This document shows, piece after piece, positions 41,716 to 49,999 of a stretch of DNA of 64,000 bases (positions are counted from its first letter, which is position 1; every line of letters begins with the position of its first letter). A program made the translations under genes and the position numbers. The stretch is from contig JADYUL010000006.1 in NCBI GenBank assembly GCA_021531795.1, positions 62,001 through 126,000 on the forward strand. Direction: 5' to 3'. The notes below the pieces were generated by a model. It saw only the letters and a program-made list of their open reading frames with translations. It did not search any database and was not told the origin of the DNA. This DNA comes from Lacrimispora saccharolytica (lineage in GTDB: Bacteria > Bacillota > Clostridia > Lachnospirales > Lachnospiraceae).

Positions 41716-43132
41716 AATATTGGGTCAACGCACTAAACAATACTTTCCCAGATTCATTCTTTGGAATCTCATCTATCACAAACATTTTAAATGCAACAGG
41801 ATTTATTCTTGTCTTCTCAGCGACATACTGCCTCACATCTGAAGCAATTTCCTCGTCAGTTAAAAAAATATACATTTGATCGTCCACACCCGCACTAACA
41901 ACATCTGTAATATGGAAGTAATTCTTTATCATGCAGTCTATCTCGTCCAAATTAACTCTATTTCCATATATTTTCAAAAACCTCTTCTTGCGACCAACTA
42001 TATAATAAAAACCTTCCGAGTCTACCTGCGCCATATCTCCCGTTTCTAAAACTCCTTTTCGCTCATCCCCAAGTAATAAATCATCACCCTTCTCTGCATA
42101 TCCCATAGTGACATTTTTACCTTCGTAAACTAATTCTCCAACAGTATTAGGAGAAGTTATTTCTTCCCCATTCATATCAATAAGATGAAATTTCCCTCCA
42201 GGTATGGCTATACCAACAGAACCGCATTTATCAAGTGATTTCTCAGCAGGAAGATATCCCATTCTAGCTGTAGCCTCACATTGACCATACATGACAATAA
42301 ACTTTTTCCCAACCAAATTAGCATACTCAGCAAATTTCTTGTGAAGTTCCGAAGTTAGTTTTCCTCCTGCCTGCGTCATATATCTGAGACTCGGTAGATT
42401 CATGCGGTAAAACCTAAGTCTATCCAGCATCTCGTAAGTATATGGAACACCACCGAAAGAAGTGGCATTATGCTCCTTAAAAAATTGCCAGAACTCCTTT
42501 TGCATAATACCCTTTTGGGTAAGTAAAATTGTTGCACCTACCATCAAATGGCTATTGATAATAGATAGGCCATACGTGTAATTCATAGGTAAAGTAGTAA
42601 TGGGACGCTCCGTTGCATTCAATTCTAAATACTGCACAATAGATCTAGCATTATGTTCCACATTAGTATAGCTCTGTCGAACAAATTTCGGGCTCCCAGT
42701 AGAGCCAGAAGTGGTGAGCATCAGGCAAAGATCATCATGGAGAGGATAACTTACTGCAAAACCAGTCTTAATCAAGACATAATCATATACCATATAAGCA
42801 GGACATTCTGTATTTCCAAAAGCTGCATAATCAGCTTTTTTTTCTTCAGGCGCCCAAATATATGCTGGCTTGTACGTTTCTACAAGATTATCCAACAATT
42901 GACGATCCATATGAGCACTGAGAAGCACAGATACAATATCATTATTGGTAAACGCAGTGTAGCCTAAGACTGAGCCCAAGGTATTTTGGCACATGACAAA
43001 AACCAAACACCGTCCTCCACAAGTATCCGCAATCTGCTTTCCTATCTTATTTAATTCCTCATAAGAAACAGTGATGCCTGTTTCACAAATCAGTGCTATG
43101 TTGTCCTTGTAGTGTTCTAGATTCCAAATCAT
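41708..43132 (-). CDS. AMP-dependent acid:carrier ligase
   Basis: This 474-residue adenylate-forming enzyme has the P-loop LTTSGSTGSPK (139-149), a GQCEATARM motif and a C-terminal domain with GRKKRFLKIYGNRVNLDEID and the final lysine GKVLF. It should activate a carboxylic acid as AMP ester and load it onto the carrier protein of the next gene (43144-43386). The substrate is not predictable by eye. It lies within a run of genes for acyl activation and reduction. Confidence 0.87.
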   Translation of the reverse strand: MIWNLEHYKDNIALICETGITVSYEELNKIGKQIADTCGGRCLVFVMCQNTLGSVLGYTAFTNNDIVSVLLSAHMDRQLLDNLVETYKPAYIWAPEEKKADYAAFGNTECPAYMVYDYVLIKTGFAVSYPLHDDLCLMLTTSGSTGSPKFVRQSYTNVEHNARSIVQYLELNATERPITTLPMNYTYGLSIINSHLMVGATILLTQKGIMQKEFWQFFKEHNATSFGGVPYTYEMLDRLRFYRMNLPSLRYMTQAGGKLTSELHKKFAEYANLVGKKFIVMYGQCEATARMGYLPAEKSLDKCGSVGIAIPGGKFHLIDMNGEEITSPNTVGELVYEGKNVTMGYAEKGDDLLLGDERKGVLETGDMAQVDSEGFYYIVGRKKRFLKIYGNRVNLDEIDCMIKNYFHITDVVSAGVDDQMYIFLTDEEIASDVRQYVAEKTRINPVAFKMFVIDEIPKNESGKVLFSALTQYYE

Positions 43133-43143
43133 AAATTTTTTTC

Positions 43144-43386
43144 TTAGAATGCAATATCATATTTGGTTGCAAGAATTTCCTTACCTTTTTCAAAGGAACT
43201 GAGGTCAATAATGTCATCAGTCTCCATCATAATATCAAAAGTTTCTTCAATAGAAGAAATTAAACCCATGTGACCCACAGAATCCCACTCAGCGATTGCT
43301 TGATACTCCAAGCCCGGCTTCACGATATCTTTGTCAACTCCAAGGCCCTCAACAAATGCATTAACATACTTCTCCAAATTGCTCAT
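43144..43386 (-). CDS. Acyl carrier protein
   Basis: This 80-residue acidic four-helix protein has a WDSVGHM motif, where Ser36 would carry phosphopantetheine. GGAGG precedes the ATG. It is dedicated to this cluster rather than to fatty-acid synthesis, because it lies between the AMP ligase and LuxC copy 2. Confidence 0.9.
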   Translation of the reverse strand: MSNLEKYVNAFVEGLGVDKDIVKPGLEYQAIAEWDSVGHMGLISSIEETFDIMMETDDIIDLSSFEKGKEILATKYDIAF

Positions 43387-43436
43387 ACTAAATTTCCTCC
43401 AAATTTGTATTTTTATTTATCTACATAAGTCAAAAC

Positions 43437-44633
43437 TTATGCATTTCCAACTACTCGTGATAGTGTAATTGGCAAATCATATCCATCCCACACAAACGAT
43501 AAGTCAATACTATGTCCCAATGGAACAATTCGGTCAACACCTCGCACTCCATATAAATCAACAAGTTTGTGTATATCATCTTCAAGAGTTTCACCCAGAA
43601 ATGTAACTGTCTGACAGTCTTTCTTCAGCAATGAAACTATACTTTCTAAATTACTAGTGGCATATTCAAAAAAATATCCACAATTTCCTTTAAAATCCAT
43701 TGTGTCGTCGTACAATTGTGGAAGCTCTATCCTAACAATTGCATTATTTTGTCTAATTTCTCTTATTTCTGGATGTTTAGCTGCACAGATAGCCGTCTTT
43801 AATAACTTCTCCGAACCGCATATCTCACTTAATTTATATTTAATATTAACCTCACATGCAAGATTATCCCAAAAAATCTTTTGAGCCTTTTCAATTTGAT
43901 TTCCTATCCATATTATTAACCTTGTTGAACTACAGGCATTTTGGTCTGTGTAGTATGTGTCATTGTAGAAATCCTTCGCAACAACTTTAAAATCTGATTT
44001 CAAATAGTCGTCTGCGTTTATGACTGCAAGTGAATATCGATCGGCAAATCCTAACTCAATACATCTAGGTTGAATAGAAATCTGCCGTATCATACTAATA
44101 GTGTTGTCTCCACCCCAAATCATTCTGATATCACAGATACTAGACAACCATTTTGTCACAGACTCATCATGGTCATACCTTAACACACATATATATGGCT
44201 TCAATTGTGTACATTTTTCTGTTAAGACACGTTTGATTACTTCACAAATAATATCAACCTGTCTAAAGTTCTTCCTTGATACACGCACAACAGATATATT
44301 CCCTGAAATTATTGCATAAGTCATAGATATAGCAAATTGCACTGGTATATTGGACGGTGCAATCTGAAATGCTATACCTCTACCAATTCTATGTGTCTCA
44401 GAAACATATTTTGTATATACCTTTTCAATAGCAGCCCCTCTAATCCAAAAAGCATATGCCATTATATCACCAAATTGTTTAGCTTGTTTGTCATGTAACA
44501 ATTCATCCGATAATATCGCTAGAAATTCACGCACTTTATCTGAAAATATTGGCAGCACAGGTATATGTTCCATCTGCATTAGAATATCCTTACTTCCAAC
44601 AAGAAATGTAACATTATCAAATTCCTGCTGCAT
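43437..44633 (-). CDS. LuxC-type acyl reductase, copy 2
   Basis: The 398-residue protein is homologous along its whole length to copy 1, with the active-site segment DQNACSSTR (Cys234), FQIAPSNIPVQFAISMTYA and DIRMIWGGDNTI. It starts at ATG 44633 (MQQEF) behind GGGGGTGCAGTGA within the LuxE end, as in copy 1. Two different LuxC copies suggest two acyl substrates or two positions of use. Confidence 0.87.
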   Translation of the reverse strand: MQQEFDNVTFLVGSKDILMQMEHIPVLPIFSDKVREFLAILSDELLHDKQAKQFGDIMAYAFWIRGAAIEKVYTKYVSETHRIGRGIAFQIAPSNIPVQFAISMTYAIISGNISVVRVSRKNFRQVDIICEVIKRVLTEKCTQLKPYICVLRYDHDESVTKWLSSICDIRMIWGGDNTISMIRQISIQPRCIELGFADRYSLAVINADDYLKSDFKVVAKDFYNDTYYTDQNACSSTRLIIWIGNQIEKAQKIFWDNLACEVNIKYKLSEICGSEKLLKTAICAAKHPEIREIRQNNAIVRIELPQLYDDTMDFKGNCGYFFEYATSNLESIVSLLKKDCQTVTFLGETLEDDIHKLVDLYGVRGVDRIVPLGHSIDLSFVWDGYDLPITLSRVVGNA

Positions 44634-45693
44634 ATGTATCACTGCACCCCCTTATCTCCGCATTTTTAACCCGTCCCAATATTTTAATGTATTTGCCTTT
44701 TCTTCCGCAAGGGCAATCATCTTCTCCAAGAATAATCCCTTCATCCTCTGTCAAGATAGAATGTCCTGGATAAGATCGAGGAAGGGTGGACAATACTTGA
44801 ATATATCCTTTCTCCCCATAATCGCAAGGAGAAAAATCAAAATATCTTCTAACAATAACATCCGAATATATGCTGGCATGTAAATTGCCACACTCACATT
44901 CCGCATAAATACAGCCTGTCTGCTCAGCCATTCCGTAATGATCAACATAATGACTGATTCCACATAGTTCTTTGCCTACTTTTTTAAATTCATCATTTGA
45001 AATTGCTGCACTGGTTAATTTTTTCCATCCGCCAGCTGTTAGGAGATAGCCATTCGATAAATCTATATCTATTTTTCTTTTCTTAATCTCCTGAAACAAA
45101 TGCTGCCATACCATAAATGTAAATCCAAAAATTAAAAACTTTTCGCCCCCATATTGATTCGCAAACTCATACAAAATATGTTCATCCAACTGCATATCAT
45201 CATCAAGGGCAAAAACCATCTTTTTAGTGGCAAAATCAAGGCCCATTACTGTTGCGCCTCTTGTTGTAAATAACTTTCTATCCTTAATAATTGCCTTCGA
45301 ATCAATTACTAGCATCGGCAATCTCTTATTACCAACAAAATCTCCCAATAAACGCAACAACACCTTTTGCTGAAGCACCGCTGTTTCCTTATCCAAATAT
45401 ATCTTCGATTGCTTTTGCCCGCTTGTACCCGACGACATCATTGTCTTAAATATCTTGTCATCAGGAATACTTTTCATTGTTAATTCCTTAAAAACTCGTA
45501 TCGGCACAAAAGGTATTCTGTCCAGAGACTTTACCATCTGTGAATCGTATCCTATTGCTTCCAAGAAACAATCATATTCTCTACACCTATGACGATGCCA
45601 GTCTGTAAGTTCTTTCATCTCTTTAAGCAAAAGAGCTTCTTTGTCTTCCTTAGCAAGGCAATATGGAGAAAGTCTATGAAAATCTTCTATCAT
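44617..45693 (-). CDS. LuxE-type acyl-protein synthetase, copy 2
   Basis: This 358-residue LuxE homologue has the loop SSGTSGQ, a GFTFMVWQH segment shared with copy 1 and the same C-terminus GCSDTYAAGI. It lies 15 bases after the NeuB-family gene and overlaps LuxC copy 2. AGAGG is upstream of the ATG. Confidence 0.87.
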   Translation of the reverse strand: MIEDFHRLSPYCLAKEDKEALLLKEMKELTDWHRHRCREYDCFLEAIGYDSQMVKSLDRIPFVPIRVFKELTMKSIPDDKIFKTMMSSGTSGQKQSKIYLDKETAVLQQKVLLRLLGDFVGNKRLPMLVIDSKAIIKDRKLFTTRGATVMGLDFATKKMVFALDDDMQLDEHILYEFANQYGGEKFLIFGFTFMVWQHLFQEIKKRKIDIDLSNGYLLTAGGWKKLTSAAISNDEFKKVGKELCGISHYVDHYGMAEQTGCIYAECECGNLHASIYSDVIVRRYFDFSPCDYGEKGYIQVLSTLPRSYPGHSILTEDEGIILGEDDCPCGRKGKYIKILGRVKNAEIRGCSDTYAAGI

Positions 45694-45707
45694 CTATCCA
45701 AACCTCT

Positions 45708-46709
45708 TTATTCAATATTATCTTGAAAAATCATCTCATCCTTCAGAATATCACACTTTAACTTTTTACCGATGATTTCATAATATCGACTAACCGATAA
45801 GCCATCTCCCGGACGTTTGACGTCTATATCACTTTCCATTAACAAATGATCTTTATTTAAATCATGAGCAGCGACTATACTTCTACGCATCTTATTTCTT
45901 TGGCTAATCTCATTCTCCGTCAACGTACGTTCATATTTCCCCAAAGAAGATGCAACATTCCTACAACTTTTTACCAATTCCTTCATTTCTTCTGGTTCTG
46001 TCGCCATTTGATTATCCCATCCTATCATCTTATTATCTAATGTAAAATGTTTTTCAATCAACACAGCGCCAAGAGCAACAGCCGCACAAGCCACCTCATA
46101 ACCCATAGTATGATCAGAATATCCAACTTCATATTCTTTAAATTTATCCTTGAGCATAACCATATTGTTTAGATTTACATCAGCAGGCGCAACCGGATAC
46201 AAAGAAACACAATGTAGTATACATATGGATCTATTACCTTCTTCTTCAATCACTTTTACCGCAGCTTCAATTTCATCTATAGTTGCCATTCCTGTAGACA
46301 GGACAATGGGCACCATCTTGCGCGCCACATATCTTAGATAAGGAAGATTATTGATATCCATAGATGCAATCTTAACAAACGGAGCCCTGCATTGATCTAC
46401 AAGGAAGTCCACTTCTTCTTTGGAATATGGCGTTGAAGAAAAATCTATATCAATTTTTCTGCAATAGTCTGCCAACTCCTTTAGCGATTCTGAAGATAAG
46501 GCAAAACCCTTAACTATTCTTTTGGAAATTGGATTCTGATCATAATAAGTTTTACAATACAGAGATTCCGGCGTCCATGATTGGAATTTTACTGCATCAC
46601 AACCACATTCCTTAGCTGCATCTATCATCCTTTTTGCAATTTCCACCTTGCCTCTGTGACTAGAATTCAATTCAGCAACAATATATGGCTTAGCTCTATC
46701 TAAATACAT
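45708..46709 (-). CDS. NeuB-family PEP-condensing synthase
   Basis: The 333-residue protein has the NeuB TIM barrel at 5-260 (IVAELNSSHRGKVEIAKRMI, CGCDAVKFQ, LSTGMATIDEI, VGYSDHTMG, IEKHFTLD) and a C-terminal SAF/antifreeze-like domain from about 275 (RRSIVAAHDL, KRPGDGL). Members join PEP to an N-acyl-hexosamine or related aldose to form nonulosonic acids. The usual GPDHxAS loop reads GWDNQMA, so the acceptor may differ. Other genes for a full sialic, legionaminic or pseudaminic pathway (hydrolysing epimerase, CMP transferase) are not seen here. Confidence 0.85.
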   Translation of the reverse strand: MYLDRAKPYIVAELNSSHRGKVEIAKRMIDAAKECGCDAVKFQSWTPESLYCKTYYDQNPISKRIVKGFALSSESLKELADYCRKIDIDFSSTPYSKEEVDFLVDQCRAPFVKIASMDINNLPYLRYVARKMVPIVLSTGMATIDEIEAAVKVIEEEGNRSICILHCVSLYPVAPADVNLNNMVMLKDKFKEYEVGYSDHTMGYEVACAAVALGAVLIEKHFTLDNKMIGWDNQMATEPEEMKELVKSCRNVASSLGKYERTLTENEISQRNKMRRSIVAAHDLNKDHLLMESDIDVKRPGDGLSVSRYYEIIGKKLKCDILKDEMIFQDNIE

Positions 46710-46744
46710 AGTTTGTCACCTCTGAGGTAATACCAAATCAAGCA

Positions 46745-47494
46745 TTACCTCCCTTTATTTCTTCCACCATCAACTACAATATTCTGTCCCGTTATAAATG
46801 ACGACATATCTGAAGCCAAAAATAGAATCGTTTGCGCTACTTCTTTAGAGGATCCTGGTCGATGAAGTGGCGTTTCATTCAACACCTTAGCCCTTACATC
46901 ATCCTTTCGGTTCTTCCACATGTCTGTTTCTATAAAACCTGGTGAAACACAATTAGCTCTTATTCCATATTTTCCAAGTTCCAATGACATAGTTTTGGTG
47001 GCAAAAAGAACCGACGCTTTGCTACTTCCATATGCAATGCCACCTTCTTCAGCCTCCATCCCTGCTACTGATGCAACATTTACGATACTTCCAGATTTAT
47101 TCTTAATCATATAGCGTGACACAATCTGTGCCATATTTATCTGGGACAGAAAATTGACTTCCATAGCTTTTCTCATCATATCCATAGATGTCATATTAAA
47201 CAAACATTCAACAGACATTCCAGCATTATTAACGAGTATATCAATCCTTTTACTTTCTTTTCCTATTTGCCGAAACGCCTCTTTCATAGCTTGTTGATCA
47301 GTGACATCAAAATATAATGGTTTTATTATTGTTGAATTGCTATTTGCTATTTCCTGAAGTTTTTTTTCAAACTCATCAGATTGTGATCTTGCACATGCCC
47401 AGATTGTAGCTCTATTATTTGCAAAGACCTCAACCGTCGCCAAGCCTATTCCCCGATTTGCTCCTGTAATTACAGCCACTTTTTGTTTTAGCAT
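46745..47494 (-). CDS. FabG-like short-chain dehydrogenase/reductase
   Basis: This 249-residue SDR has the NAD(P) motif TGANRGIGLA, NNAGMS, the catalytic Ser in NVASVAG and Y-x-x-x-K in YGSSK, and the usual C-terminal DGG. It resembles 3-oxoacyl-ACP reductase; beside the carrier protein, the dehydratase and LuxC/LuxE it probably reduces an acyl-carrier intermediate, though a sugar substrate cannot be excluded. Confidence 0.87.
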   Translation of the reverse strand: MLKQKVAVITGANRGIGLATVEVFANNRATIWACARSQSDEFEKKLQEIANSNSTIIKPLYFDVTDQQAMKEAFRQIGKESKRIDILVNNAGMSVECLFNMTSMDMMRKAMEVNFLSQINMAQIVSRYMIKNKSGSIVNVASVAGMEAEEGGIAYGSSKASVLFATKTMSLELGKYGIRANCVSPGFIETDMWKNRKDDVRAKVLNETPLHRPGSSKEVAQTILFLASDMSSFITGQNIVVDGGRNKGR

Positions 47495-47512
47495 GGTCGC
47501 ACTTCTCTCCCA

Positions 47513-47983
47513 TCATTTTTTAGGTCTATATTCGTTAAATATGCATGGAATGACCATCGTCACTTCTACCTCACAAGCCAACTCACCATCAACATATCCC
47601 TTTGCATATCCCTTTCCAACGCCTCTATTGAATGATTTCACATATGCCTCAATATCTAATCGATCTCCGGGATATATTTCCCTGTGAAATTTAGCGCTCC
47701 AACTCGCACCTTCCACATCATCGTTTTCAATTCCCGGGAGTGTCGTAAAGGCTATTGTAACCATTTGACTTAAAGCCTCAGTTTGCACTGCTGCCGGCAT
47801 AATCGAATGTCCAACATAATGCTTCGGAAAGAACCATTCATTATTAGTCAAGTTTTTATATCCTTTAGCATATTCTCCCGGAACACATTCTGTTACTCTG
47901 TCTATAAACAAAAACGGGTATCTATTCGGTTCATACTTCTGTAATTCATTTGCATCAAACGATAGAATTTTTTTATCATCCAT
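47513..47983 (-). CDS. FabZ-like hydroxyacyl dehydratase
   Basis: This 156-residue hotdog-fold protein has the NRYPFLFIDRV segment and catalytic His in FFPKHYVGHSIMP, with the Glu in TEALSQ, as in FabZ. The family removes water from 3-hydroxyacyl-ACP. The second motif is changed (GHSIMPAA for GNPIMPGV), so substrate range may differ. It lies between the SDR and NeuD-like genes. Confidence 0.83.
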   Translation of the reverse strand: MDDKKILSFDANELQKYEPNRYPFLFIDRVTECVPGEYAKGYKNLTNNEWFFPKHYVGHSIMPAAVQTEALSQMVTIAFTTLPGIENDDVEGASWSAKFHREIYPGDRLDIEAYVKSFNRGVGKGYAKGYVDGELACEVEVTMVIPCIFNEYRPKK

Positions 47984-48018
47984 TGCATATCCTTTCTTAA
48001 TAAATTTTCTAATATTTT

Positions 48019-48675
48019 CTATATGAAAACTTTATGTTCACTATTTCCTTTGGTAATTCTTGCGGGATTTCCTACGACGGTATTTTTAGCTTCTACATCT
48101 CTGAAAACCATCGAACCCATACCAATAATTACATCGTTTCCAAGATTAACCCCCTGTTTCATTGATGAACTGATACCCAAAAAACACCTTTCTCCAACTA
48201 TAGAATTGCCACCCACAGTGGCCTTCGGACAAATAACACAGTTACTCTTCACATGAGCATCATGTCCTATAATTGCTTGGTACATGACCATGCAGTTCTC
48301 ATCTAAACACACTTTGGATGATACAATAGCACCCGCATTGATAATACACCCCGGAGCTATTGTTGCTGTTTCAGAAACAATAGCACTTTCATCTATCAAA
48401 GTCGTAAGTTTATATCCATTATCCACAATACGATCCGCCAATAATTTACGAGAAGATGGCTCCCCCACTGCTATGATAAATTCCATCTCTTCCTCACCTG
48501 CAACTTTTTTACATGATGAAAAACGAATTCTTTTAGTTCCATAATATTCTATCTCATCCTGAAAATCATCTATCAGGATTATTTCAGAATATTTATTATT
48601 AGTCATATTAATTCTGTATGCCAAATCATATATTTCTATAGCTGCTCCATTGGCACCATATATAAATAATTTCAT
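48019..48675 (-). CDS. NeuD/PglD-type sugar O- or N-acyltransferase
   Basis: This 218-residue protein has an N-terminal Rossmann-like domain (MKLFIYGANGAAIEIYDLA) followed from about 95 by left-handed beta-helix hexapeptide repeats (IAPGCIINAGAIVSSKVCL, CPKATVGGNSIVGERCFLG). Members acylate amino- or hydroxy-sugars from acyl-CoA; with a local carrier protein the donor could be acyl-ACP. It lies with the NeuB-type synthase. Confidence 0.87.
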   Translation of the reverse strand: MKLFIYGANGAAIEIYDLAYRINMTNNKYSEIILIDDFQDEIEYYGTKRIRFSSCKKVAGEEEMEFIIAVGEPSSRKLLADRIVDNGYKLTTLIDESAIVSETATIAPGCIINAGAIVSSKVCLDENCMVMYQAIIGHDAHVKSNCVICPKATVGGNSIVGERCFLGISSSMKQGVNLGNDVIIGMGSMVFRDVEAKNTVVGNPARITKGNSEHKVFI

Positions 48676-48697
48676 AAATCATTACCTCTATGTATAT

Positions 48698-49780
48698 TTA
48701 CTTTCTAACCGGTATTCCATAAAGTACTAATTCTGGTACTGTACATCCATGATGTCGTAAATACAATTGGTAGCGTTCTTGTTCCGTTTCAAATTGAATA
48801 ATATACTGTGGTAACGTTATCAAATCTTCCTGTTTATGATAGGCTGATATGGCCAATAAAGGCATATCCCTCTTAATTATATTAGATGCCCCAATTAACG
48901 CTTCCAACTCGCTCCCCTCAACATCCAATTTAATTAAAGAAACCTTGTCTTCTCCAACAATCTCGTCAATAGACGTAACATTTATCTCTGTACCTCCATT
49001 TTCCAGTATACTTGATGCAGAATCGCTACGTTCATCGAAACAAAGAGTTGTACTTTCACTCCAACAACCTGCATTTACCGGAACAATGTTTAATTCCTTT
49101 GTATTCTCAATAAGTTGTATATAATTTGCTTGGTCAGGTTCAAACACATATATCTTTTGTTGCTTTCCAAATATTCTTGAATATTGAATTGCGGTATCTC
49201 CTATATATCCCCCCCCGTCAACAAAACATCCTTGTTTTCTGTTTTCTGTGGTAAGTTCATTAAAATATATCTCATCAGTAATGATTTCTATGTCTTCTAA
49301 AACATCTCCGTCATATATTTTTATATATGCATCAAAAGTTTTTTTTGAAAATTCATCATCAAACAATTCTCTAGATTCTCTAAAATCCTCTTCATGTTTG
49401 TGTGCAAAATATTTGTCTTTCCACATACTATATACGTCATAAGTTATCCAGGCTTCAGGTATTATTTCTTCTGATAAAGCTTTCCTCAACTTAGACGGTG
49501 ATGCTATTCCCCATATCAAAAAACCGTCTTTCTCCAAATACTCCAAACACTCACTCAATCTAACAACTCTGTACTCTAATTCATTATCTTTTAGAGTAAT
49601 TGTATCATCTGTCGTATAATACAAGTCATCAACAACATAACCGGCTATTGTAATCCCTATTTTGCAGAAATATAAACCCACATCTCTACCCAATTCACCC
49701 GCACCATATATGTACACATTGTTTGATTTTTTCATTTTTGATATTACGCTACTATTACGATCAAAAGCATTCAGTTTCAT
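48698..49780 (-). CDS. FkbM-family methyltransferase with N-terminal Rossmann domain
   Basis: Of 360 residues, about 20-110 form a PglD-like Rossmann module (NVYIYGAGELGRDVGLYF) and 185-345 an FkbM methyltransferase (GCFVDGGGYIGDTAIQY, KIYVFEPDQANY, VSLIKLDVEGSELEAL). It should transfer methyl from SAM to a sugar hydroxyl. The ATG at 49780 lacks a good ribosome site; translation may depend on the leader ORF at 49761-49820. Confidence 0.83.
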   Translation of the reverse strand: MKLNAFDRNSSVISKMKKSNNVYIYGAGELGRDVGLYFCKIGITIAGYVVDDLYYTTDDTITLKDNELEYRVVRLSECLEYLEKDGFLIWGIASPSKLRKALSEEIIPEAWITYDVYSMWKDKYFAHKHEEDFRESRELFDDEFSKKTFDAYIKIYDGDVLEDIEIITDEIYFNELTTENRKQGCFVDGGGYIGDTAIQYSRIFGKQQKIYVFEPDQANYIQLIENTKELNIVPVNAGCWSESTTLCFDERSDSASSILENGGTEINVTSIDEIVGEDKVSLIKLDVEGSELEALIGASNIIKRDMPLLAISAYHKQEDLITLPQYIIQFETEQERYQLYLRHHGCTVPELVLYGIPVRK

Positions 49781-49820
49781 TGTAATTTTCTTGTATGATT
49801 ATTCTGAAAGCAATAATCAT
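49761..49820 (-). CDS. 19-residue leader ORF overlapping the FkbM start
   Basis: MIIAFRIIIQENYNETECF, then TGA inside the FkbM gene. AAGGAGG lies before its ATG. The ATG is within an inverted repeat ATGATTAT/ATAATCAT (49820-49813, 49802-49795), so its start can be masked in a hairpin. This suggests coupled or regulated translation of the downstream methyltransferase, but it is not proven. A TATAAT at 49961-49956 could be its -10 box. Nothing else is seen in 49821-49999. Confidence 0.4.
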   Translation of the reverse strand: MIIAFRIIIQENYNETECF

Positions 49821-49999
49821 ACACCTCCTTCCTCATTTTATTAATGTACTAAATGACAAATAATCAGAAATGGAAATATATACATATTACAAAAAATTCA
49901 CTGCAACCTTAAACGCATATTTCGATTCTTTGTCACTCCATAAGTCTTATAAACTATTATATCAAACACGCTTTACGAAGTACTATTTGTATCATATAC

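Noticed and set aside
37522-45693. Bioluminescence (lux) operon
   Set aside because: LuxC and LuxE families are present but no LuxA/LuxB luciferase or LuxD; the context is glycan synthesis.
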